A stretch of 6,147 bases of DNA from an uncultured Acetobacteraceae bacterium (GTDB taxonomy: Bacteria > Pseudomonadota > Alphaproteobacteria > Acetobacterales > Acetobacteraceae), in assembly GCA_937930165.1 (NCBI GenBank), contig CALGVL010000247.1, positions 1 through 6,147 on the forward strand. Reading direction: 5' to 3'. The position numbers were made by a program, and so were the translations under genes. The notes beneath the pieces were generated by a model. The model made no database searches. It had not been told where the DNA came from and worked only from the letters and a program-made list of their open reading frames with translations. This document shows positions 1 through 5,005 of the stretch, one piece after another; position 1 is the stretch's first letter; the number at the start of each line of letters is the position of its first letter.

Positions 1-48
1 TCTGGTCGCCACACCTGGAATCCGTGATAGCGTTCGCCCGCTGAACGA

Positions 49-69
49 TCCGGGCCGGGAGGGCCCGGG
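49..69. other. GC-rich hairpin in the leader of the metallo-hydrolase gene
   Basis: CCGGGCC at 50-56 is the exact reverse complement of GGCCCGG at 62-68, with a five-base loop (GGGAG); a T-G wobble at 49/69 extends it. It ends seven bases before the Shine-Dalgarno sequence of the next gene. No T-run follows, so it is not a classical intrinsic terminator. It could be a leftover terminator stem of an upstream gene or a structured 5' leader. The structure is seen directly; any function is inferred. I see no supportable gene in bases 1-48. Confidence 0.35.
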
Positions 70-75
70 ATTCGG

Positions 76-80
76 GGAGG
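76..80 (+). promoter_or_regulatory. Ribosome binding site of the metallo-hydrolase gene
   Basis: GGAGG lies seven bases before the ATG at 88. This near-ideal spacing fixes the start, as does the fact that the Tat signal begins immediately after it. Confidence 0.7.
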
Positions 81-87
81 AAACTGC

Positions 88-1086
88 ATGGACCAGCCGA
101 TCAGCCGTCGCATCGCTCTTGCCGGCCTGACCGCCGGCGCAGCTTCGCTCGCCCTGCCGGCACTGCTGCCAGGCCAGGCGCTGGCCCAGGGCGCCACACC
201 GGCTGCCCCGGCCGCCTCCCAGGCCCCCGGCTTCTACCGCTTCAAGGTCGGCAGCCTCACCTTCACAATGGTGCATGACGGCTTCTTCGTGCGGCCACTG
301 CAGGGCTTCGTGCGCAATGCGCCGCTGGAGGAGGTGCAGAAGGTCATGGCGGAAAGCTTCCTGCCAACCGACAACATCCGCATCCCCTTCACCGTCACCT
401 TCGTCGATACCGGCCGCCAGCTTATCGTCTTCGACAGCGGCAATGGCGTGACGCCGCCCGGCGCCACCGCCGGCCGGATGATCGAGAACATGCGCGCCGC
501 CGGGATTGACCCGGCGCGGGTCAATCTGGTGGTGATCAGCCATTTCCACGGCGACCATGTGAACGGGCTGCTGAACGCGGAGGGCGGCCGTGCCTTCCCG
601 AATGCCGAGGTGGTGGTGCCGGAGGCCGAGTGGCGCTGGTGGACCGATCCCGGCAATGAGACGCGCAGCCCGGAGGGCCAGCGCGGCAATTTCGCCAATA
701 CCGCCCGCCGCTTCGCCCCCTATCAGGGCCGCATCCGCCAGGTCGCCGATGGGGCGGAGGTGATTCCGGGCATCCGTGCCGTCGCTGCCTATGGCCACAC
801 GCCGGGCCATACCTGCTACCACATCGCCGACGGGGACGCGCAGGTGATGTTCGTGGCGGACACCACGAACCGGCCCGAACTGCTGGCCCGCCGCCCCGAT
901 TTCCATGCCGTCTTCGACTTCGACGCGGAGATGGCAGAGGCGGCGCGGCGGAAGATCTACGATCGCGTCGCGGCGGATCGCATCCGCATTACCGGCTATC
1001 ACTTCCCCTTCCCCGCCAATGGCTACATGGCGAAGGAGGGGAAGGGCTACCGCTTCGTCCCCGCCGACTGGTCGAGCACCCTGTAG
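88..1086 (+). CDS. Tat-exported MBL-fold metallo-hydrolase
   Basis: A 332-residue metallo-beta-lactamase-fold hydrolase, probably periplasmic. Residues 1-33 form a twin-arginine signal: SRR at 6-8, a hydrophobic Ala/Leu stretch at about 9-28, and a likely cleavage site after ALA (31-33). The metal-binding motif HFHGDH is at 152-157 (H152, H154, D156, H157). The third metal histidine is expected at H241 in GHTPGH, the bridging aspartate at D258 in VADTT, and a late histidine at H305 in GYHFPFP, so the two-metal site looks intact. The C-terminal pattern (GYHFPFP, then GxGYRFVP) resembles the branch containing methyl parathion hydrolase and some lactonases, but the substrate cannot be read from the sequence. 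The start is supported by the ribosome binding site at 76-80. The gene stands alone and converges on the suf-side genes. Fold and export are secure; substrate unknown. Confidence 0.93.
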   Translation: MDQPISRRIALAGLTAGAASLALPALLPGQALAQGATPAAPAASQAPGFYRFKVGSLTFTMVHDGFFVRPLQGFVRNAPLEEVQKVMAESFLPTDNIRIPFTVTFVDTGRQLIVFDSGNGVTPPGATAGRMIENMRAAGIDPARVNLVVISHFHGDHVNGLLNAEGGRAFPNAEVVVPEAEWRWWTDPGNETRSPEGQRGNFANTARRFAPYQGRIRQVADGAEVIPGIRAVAAYGHTPGHTCYHIADGDAQVMFVADTTNRPELLARRPDFHAVFDFDAEMAEAARRKIYDRVAADRIRITGYHFPFPANGYMAKEGKGYRFVPADWSSTL

Positions 1087-1095
1087 CCCCTACAG
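1081..1095. other. Small inverted repeat spanning the metallo-hydrolase stop codon
   Basis: CTGTAG (1081-1086, including the TAG stop) is followed by CCC and then CTACAG (1090-1095), a perfect six-base inverted repeat with a three-base loop. It could form a short hairpin at the end of the transcript. It lacks the T-run of an intrinsic terminator, so a termination role is only a possibility. Confidence 0.35.
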
Positions 1096-1252
1096 CACAA
1101 GGCCCAGCCGGGTGGGGACGGGGGCGACCAAGCAATCCGCCATTGATGTCGGCGCCCCCTTCCTTGCCGATGAGGTCGTGTGCTGTGGCGCCGAAGCGGA
1201 TCTCGCTGAGCAATCCCTCCAGGCCCGCCCCGGCCTGGATTCGTGGCAGGCC
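1094..1252 (-). pseudogene. Possible remnant of a PagL-like lipid A deacylase (acyloxyacyl hydrolase) gene
   Basis: Read on the minus strand in the frame of base 1204, this gap encodes SEIRFGATAHDLIGKEGG followed by ADINGGLLGR. That resembles the N-terminal beta-strand region of PagL-type outer-membrane lipid A 3-O-deacylases as I recall the family: a (S)E(V/I)RxG..AHD segment, then a G-x-DIN-x-E strand. Third codon positions are mostly G/C up to about base 1140, as expected of former coding DNA, and then the bias weakens. There is no in-frame start with a signal peptide, and the frame runs into antisense of the neighbouring genes. The C-terminal catalytic His/Ser region is missing. I read it as a decayed, truncated gene fragment downstream of the dehydrogenase. 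The match is from memory of family patterns, not a search; chance resemblance remains possible. Confidence 0.35.
1218..1239. other. Hairpin in the convergent intergenic gap
   Basis: TCCAGGCC at 1218-1225 is the exact reverse complement of GGCCTGGA at 1232-1239, with a six-base loop: an eight-base GC-rich stem. It lies between two converging genes, where a bidirectional terminator would be expected. Neither side carries a real T-run (only TT on the plus side). It also falls inside the possible gene remnant, so it may be incidental. A smaller stem, GCGCC/GGCGC, is at 1262-1274. Confidence 0.25.
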
Positions 1253-1292
1253 AGCCTCTGCGCGCCTCAGGCGCCAGCTTCGCGATGCGCCC

Positions 1293-2324
1293 TCAACTAC
1301 CCGTGGGGAGCGCGGGGACAAGCGGCACCAGGTTCCGCGGCGCCCCCTGCGCGAAGGCCTCGATATTCTCGAGGGTTGTGGCGAGGATGCGGTGCGACGC
1401 CTCCTCCGTATTGTAGGCGACATGCGGGGTCACGACCACGTTAGGGAATCGCAACAGGGCGTGGCCGGCAAGGAGCCCGCGCAGCCGCTCGCTGTCCAGT
1501 ACCGCCTGGTCGTGGAAGATCTGCGCCTCGTCGCGGACCAGGGGCTCCTCCGGCAGCACGTCCAGCCCGGCCCCGGCCAGGCGGCCGGCATCCAGCGCGC
1601 GCACCAGCGCCGCGGCGTCCACCACGCTGCCGCGCGCGGTGTTCACCAGCACCGCGCCGGGCTTCATGCGGGCCAGTTCGGCATCCGAGATCAGATGGTG
1701 GGTGCCGGGCCCGCCAGGAACGTGCAGCGTGACCGCATCGGCCTCGGCCAGCAGGGTGTCCAGCGGGACATAGCTGAAGCCCAGCGCCGCCGCCGCCGCC
1801 GGATCAGGCCTGGCGTCGAAGGCCAGCACGCGCATGCCGAAGCCCCGGCCGATGGCAACGGCGCGGCGGCCGATGCGCCCGGTGCCGACCACGCCCAGGG
1901 TGCGGCCGTGCAATTCGAAGCCGCGCAGGCCCGTCTGGGAGAAATCGCCGCGCCGCGTCCGCTCGGCCGCGGGCAGGATCCGGCGGATGACGGCCAGCAG
2001 CAGGGCGAAAGCATGTTCGGCGACGCTGTGGTCGCCGTAATCGGGCACATTGGCCACCGCGATCCCGCGCGCGGCGCAGCGGCCGAGATCGATATGGTCA
2101 AAGCCCGTGGACCGGGTGGCGATCAGGCGGAGCCGCGGCAACTGGTCGAGCACAGTGGCGCCGAGATCGGAATGGACGAAGACGCTGACGACATCCGCAT
2201 CCCCTGCGCGGGGCGCGGTTGCCGCCTCCAGGCGTTCCTGGTGGCAGGCCACCTCATGCGCCGGCGCGAGGCGGAGAAAGGCTTCCTGCTCCCAGGGCTC
2301 GGTCTCGAAAATGGCGATCTTCAC
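1293..2324 (-). CDS. D-2-hydroxyacid dehydrogenase, NAD-dependent
   Basis: A 343-residue cytoplasmic oxidoreductase of the D-isomer-specific 2-hydroxyacid dehydrogenase family, interconverting a 2-keto acid and a D-2-hydroxy acid. The split catalytic domain covers about residues 1-105 and 295-343, enclosing a Rossmann domain. The dinucleotide motif GTGRIG is at 147-152, and D170 at the end of the next strand favours NAD over NADP. The catalytic set is present: R231 in NTARG, a glutamate at 259/260 in LPEEP, and H301 in TPHVAYNT. NVPDYGDHSVAEHAF (92-106) is a family hallmark and resembles D-lactate dehydrogenase-type members, but the substrate is not determined. The GTG start at 2324 is chosen because AGGAGG lies seven bases upstream and the fold begins at once with KIAIF; the frame stays open upstream with low-complexity, Arg/Ala-rich sequence. 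It lies 182 bases downstream of sufA in the same direction. Confidence 0.92.
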   Translation of the reverse strand: MKIAIFETEPWEQEAFLRLAPAHEVACHQERLEAATAPRAGDADVVSVFVHSDLGATVLDQLPRLRLIATRSTGFDHIDLGRCAARGIAVANVPDYGDHSVAEHAFALLLAVIRRILPAAERTRRGDFSQTGLRGFELHGRTLGVVGTGRIGRRAVAIGRGFGMRVLAFDARPDPAAAAALGFSYVPLDTLLAEADAVTLHVPGGPGTHHLISDAELARMKPGAVLVNTARGSVVDAAALVRALDAGRLAGAGLDVLPEEPLVRDEAQIFHDQAVLDSERLRGLLAGHALLRFPNVVVTPHVAYNTEEASHRILATTLENIEAFAQGAPRNLVPLVPALPTGS

Positions 2325-2331
2325 GGATTTG

Positions 2332-2337
2332 CCTCCT
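2332..2337 (-). promoter_or_regulatory. Ribosome binding site that fixes the dehydrogenase GTG start
   Basis: On the minus strand this reads AGGAGG, a perfect Shine-Dalgarno sequence seven bases before the GTG at 2324-2322. It argues against a longer protein starting at an upstream codon in the same open frame (to about 2486). Confidence 0.75.
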
Positions 2338-2341
2338 GCCT

Positions 2342-2362
2342 GGCGGACAGGCGCCTGACGCC
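2342..2362. repeat. Inverted repeat in the dehydrogenase leader
   Basis: CAGGCGCCTG at 2348-2357 is a perfect ten-base palindrome, flanked by GGCG (2342-2345) and CGCC (2359-2362) that also pair, giving an interrupted dyad of 21 bases. It sits just upstream of the dehydrogenase Shine-Dalgarno sequence, where an operator or a translation-controlling hairpin could act. In such GC-rich DNA it may be chance. The rest of the 2325-2506 gap shows a GCCGG/CCGGC stem at 2478-2490 just past the sufA stop, without a T-run, and no clear promoter boxes. Confidence 0.35.
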
Positions 2363-2506
2363 CCATGGCCGGCCGGGTTGCCTCCCCTCCGCTCCAGCGC
2401 CACGCTGCGCGACGCGTTCTCCGCGATCCGGCCCTGCGGCGCCCTTGTGCAGCCGGCCGCCGCGCCCGAGCGGGGCAGCCGGGCACCGGCGGGCTTCCGG
2501 GAGAAC

Positions 2507-2878
2507 TCAGACGTGGAAGCTCTCGCCGCAGCCGCAGCGGCCCTTCTCATTGGGATTGGTGAAGGTGAAGCCGGCGGACATGGACTTCACCTCGTAGTCC
2601 ATGACGGTGCCGATCAGGAACAGGCTGGCCTTGCGGTCCACCAGCACGGTCACGTCCTTGTCCGTGACCTTCTCGTCGGTCGGCTCCGGCGCCTCCACCC
2701 AGCTCAGGTCGTAGGAGAGGCCGGAGCAGCCCTTGGTCTTCACCCCGATGCGCAGCAGCTTGCCCTGGCCGCCCTTCTCATAGAGCTGGCGCAGGCGCTC
2801 GGCCGCGGCGTCGGTCAGTTGCATCAGCGGCGGCAGGGCCCGCTTCGGGCGGGCCGGAGTCTGGGTGGTCGTGCCCAT
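2507..2878 (-). CDS. sufA: A-type iron-sulfur carrier (HesB/IscA/SufA family)
   Basis: A 123-residue protein of the HesB/IscA/SufA/ErpA family, which carries iron-sulfur clusters from the assembly scaffold to apo-enzymes in the cytoplasm. The three conserved cysteines that hold the cluster are present: C51 in TKGCSGLSY, and C115 and C117 in GRCGCGESF at the C-terminus. The core runs from about residue 20 (LTDAAAERLRQL) to the end; residues 1-18 are a variable, basic/proline-containing tail. An AGGGGG-type ribosome binding site lies about eight bases before the ATG. It follows sufT by 18 bases and appears to be the last suf gene. SufA is preferred over IscA or ErpA because of the operon; sequence alone does not separate these subfamilies well. 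Confidence 0.93.
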   Translation of the reverse strand: MGTTTQTPARPKRALPPLMQLTDAAAERLRQLYEKGGQGKLLRIGVKTKGCSGLSYDLSWVEAPEPTDEKVTDKDVTVLVDRKASLFLIGTVMDYEVKSMSAGFTFTNPNEKGRCGCGESFHV

Positions 2879-2896
2879 CGCTCGATCCCCCTTTCG

Positions 2897-3295
2897 TCAG
2901 AACATGTTCAGGGCGAGGCGTGCATCCTCGCTCATGCGGCTCATGTCCCAGGGCGGGTCCCAGACCACCTCCACCTGTACATCGGTGACGCCCGGGACCA
3001 GGCGCAGGGATTCCTCCACCTGCACCGGCAATTCCTGCGCCGAGGGGCAGGATGGTGCGGTCAGCGTCATCTCCACCTTCACCTTGCCATCATCCCCGAT
3101 CTCGATCGCATAGATGAGGCCGAGTTCGTAGATGTCCACCGGGATCTCGGGATCGAACACGGTCTTGAGGACGGAGATGACCGCATCCTCGCTCACCTTC
3201 TGCGGCGCGGGCGGGCTCTCGCCCTCCGGAGTCCAGGTGCCGTGGGTGGCGGGTGCGGCAGGCGGCGGCATGGTCGTCATGCTGTCCTCACTCAC
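2897..3295 (-). CDS. sufT: SUF-associated maturation protein SufT (DUF59/MIP18 family)
   Basis: A 132-residue protein with one MIP18/DUF59 domain (about residues 33-132), a family that helps mature iron-sulfur proteins and often sits in suf operons. Visible marks are DPEIPVDIYELGLIY (48-62), the conserved cysteine C83 in TAPSCPSAQ, and the C-terminal VWDPPWDMSRMSEDARLAL typical of SufT. Residues 1-32 are a Pro/Ala-rich, probably disordered tail. The GTG at 3295 is chosen as start because AGGAGG lies six bases upstream; this makes the gene overlap the end of sufU by eight bases. An ATG at 3280 (127 residues) is the main alternative, with only a weak GTGAGG-like site before it. Family and operon role are firm; the start is moderately sure. 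Confidence 0.9.
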   Translation of the reverse strand: MSEDSMTTMPPPAAPATHGTWTPEGESPPAPQKVSEDAVISVLKTVFDPEIPVDIYELGLIYAIEIGDDGKVKVEMTLTAPSCPSAQELPVQVEESLRLVPGVTDVQVEVVWDPPWDMSRMSEDARLALNMF

Positions 3296-3752
3296 TGCTC
3301 GCCTCCTTCGTGCCCTCCAGCGCGGCATGCAGCGTATGCCAGGCGAGGGTCGCGCATTTCACGCGGCTCGGGAATTCGTGCACGCCGGAGAGGGGTTGCA
3401 GCCGCTCCATCTCCTCAGCCAGCGAGGCGCCACAGTCCGGGCAAGTGCCGGTCATGGCCAATTCGCGGAATTTGGCGCCGAGTTCCTCGGCCTCCGCCGC
3501 CGTCTTGCCCTTCACTGTCTCCGTCATCAGCGAAGCGCTGGCCATGGAGATGGCGCAGCCACGGCCCTGGAAGGCGGCATCGGCGATGTGGCCATCCGGG
3601 GAGAGCTTCAGGAACAGCTCCATCCGGTCGCCGCACATCGGGTTGTCGCCCCGCGCGCTGCGGTCCGCATCTTCCAGCCGCCGGAAATTCCGCGGCTTGC
3701 GGCCGTGGTCCAGGATCACTTCCTGATAGAGGTCGCGCAGGTCGTCGAACAT
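3288..3752 (-). CDS. sufU: SufU-type iron-sulfur scaffold / sulfur acceptor protein
   Basis: A 154-residue IscU/NifU-N fold protein of the SufU type. It takes persulfide sulfur from SufS and passes it to the SufBCD scaffold; older literature treats it as a scaffold itself. The metal/sulfur ligands are present: C40 and D42 in NPMCGDR, C66 in GRGCAIS, and C133 in RVKCATLAWHTL. The spacing C66 to C133 (67 residues) is far longer than in IscU (about 43) and marks the SufU insertion; it is slightly longer than I recall for Bacillus SufU (about 62). The insertion carries an additional CPDC (C104, C107), which I do not recall as a standard SufU feature. The ATG overlaps the sufS stop by one base (TGATG), indicating translational coupling; GGAG lies 11 bases upstream. 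The 3' end contains the ribosome binding site of sufT. Confidence 0.93.
   Translation of the reverse strand: MFDDLRDLYQEVILDHGRKPRNFRRLEDADRSARGDNPMCGDRMELFLKLSPDGHIADAAFQGRGCAISMASASLMTETVKGKTAAEAEELGAKFRELAMTGTCPDCGASLAEEMERLQPLSGVHEFPSRVKCATLAWHTLHAALEGTKEASSE
3302..3307 (-). promoter_or_regulatory. Ribosome binding site for sufT inside the sufU 3' end
   Basis: AGGAGG on the minus strand, six bases before the GTG at 3295-3293 and within the last codons of sufU (stop at 3288-3290). It supports the GTG start of sufT and coupled translation of the two genes. Confidence 0.6.
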
Positions 3753-5005
3753 CAGCCAAAGAACTCCCGCGCCTTGGTGAGGGCGTCCGCGAGATAGTCC
3801 ACCTCCTGCTCGGTCGTGTACAGGCCGAAGCTGGCGCGGCAGGTGCCGCCTTCCAGGCCGAAGCGCGTGTGCAGCGGCTCCGCGCAGTGGCGGCCGGCGC
3901 GCACCGCGATGCCAGCGCGGTCCAGCAGGGTGGAGAGGTCGTGCGGATGCGCATTGTCCAGCGTGAAGCTGAACACGCCGCCCCGGTCCTGCGCCCGGCC
4001 AAGCAGGCTCAGGCCGTCGATGTCGGAGAGGCGCCGCATGGCATGGTCCACCAGGCGGCGCTCATGCGCCTCGATCTCCGGCATGCCGATGGCGGTGACA
4101 TAGTCGATTGCGGCGTGCAGGCCCACGGCCTCGATGATCGGCGGCGTGCCGGCCTCGAATTTCGCCGGGGGCGGCGCCCATTCGCTGCGCTCCAGCGTGA
4201 CCATGGAGATCATGTCGCCGCCGCCCAGGAAGGGAGGCATGCGCTCCAGCAGCTCCAGCCGCGCCCAGAGCACGCCGATGCCCGTCGGGCCGTAGAGCTT
4301 ATGGCCCGTAAAGACGTAGAAATCGGCGTCGATCGCCTGCACGTCCACCCGCCGGTGCACCGCCGCCTGGCTGCCGTCGAACAGCACCTTCGCCCCGGCC
4401 GCATGTGCCATGGCGGCGATGCGCTCCGCCGGCGTCACGGTGCCCAGAACGTTGGACATATGCGTGATCGCGACCAGCCCGACCCTGCCATCCGCGAGCT
4501 TCGCGGCGAGATCCTCCAGGTCCAGCTCCCCGGCATCGGTCACGCGGCAGACACGCAGCTCGATGCCCCGACCGTCATCGCGCAGCATCTGCCAGGGCAC
4601 CAGATTGGCGTGGTGCTCCATCTCGCTGATCACCACCGCCTGGCCGGGCTGCAGGACGCCGCGGCCGAAGCTGTGGGCGACAAGGTTGATCGCCTCGGTG
4701 CTGTTGCGAGTGAAGACGATCTCGCGCGGATCTGCAGCGTTCAGGAAGCGGGCCGTGGCGCGGCGCGCTTCCTCATAGGCTTCGGTCGCCTGCTCGCTCA
4801 AATGGTAGGCGCCGCGATGGACATTGGCATAGGCCGTCTCCATGCAGCGCACCATCGCCTCGATCACCTGCCGCGGCTTCTGGGCGGAGGCGCCGCTGTC
4901 CAGGAAGACCAGCGGCTTCCCGCGCACTGTCTGCGACAGGATCGGGAAATCCTGCCGGATGCGCTCCACGTCGAAACCCACGGCAAGGATCGGTCCGTCC
5001 ATCAT
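3752..5005 (-). CDS. sufS: Cysteine desulfurase SufS (class V aminotransferase fold)
   Basis: A 417-residue PLP enzyme that converts L-cysteine to L-alanine and loads the released sulfur on its own active-site cysteine as persulfide for SufU. Residues 33-63 (LVFLDSGASAQKP through ANVHRGAYHLS) are the family's N-terminal signature. Cofactor-site residues are H131/H132 in EMEHHAN, D210 and Q213 in LFDGSQA, and the Schiff-base lysine K236 in TGHKLYGP. The catalytic cysteine is C374 in RAGRHCAEPL, within the group II (SufS) context rather than the long mobile loop of IscS/NifS. Length is normal for SufS. The ATG at 5005 overlaps the sufD stop (ATGA), and a GGAG lies eight bases before it; the open frame further upstream is antisense-like, Gly/His/Arg-rich and not part of the protein. 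A second ATG follows at once (5002). Confidence 0.96.
   Translation of the reverse strand: MMDGPILAVGFDVERIRQDFPILSQTVRGKPLVFLDSGASAQKPRQVIEAMVRCMETAYANVHRGAYHLSEQATEAYEEARRATARFLNAADPREIVFTRNSTEAINLVAHSFGRGVLQPGQAVVISEMEHHANLVPWQMLRDDGRGIELRVCRVTDAGELDLEDLAAKLADGRVGLVAITHMSNVLGTVTPAERIAAMAHAAGAKVLFDGSQAAVHRRVDVQAIDADFYVFTGHKLYGPTGIGVLWARLELLERMPPFLGGGDMISMVTLERSEWAPPPAKFEAGTPPIIEAVGLHAAIDYVTAIGMPEIEAHERRLVDHAMRRLSDIDGLSLLGRAQDRGGVFSFTLDNAHPHDLSTLLDRAGIAVRAGRHCAEPLHTRFGLEGGTCRASFGLYTTEQEVDYLADALTKAREFFG

Noticed and set aside
1..48. Possible end of an upstream plus-strand gene (a frame ending at a TGA at 42-44)
   Set aside because: Only about 13 codons are visible and they match nothing recognisable, so no gene can be supported.
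1786..1800. Five tandem GCC units (possible phase-variation tract)
   Set aside because: They encode a short alanine run in the dehydrogenase; trinucleotide steps keep the frame and five units is ordinary in this composition.
1143..2597. A 484-codon plus-strand open frame opposite the dehydrogenase
   Set aside because: It is antisense to a gene with an intact catalytic set and has Arg/Gln/Gly-rich, domain-free sequence; no convincing ribosome binding site.
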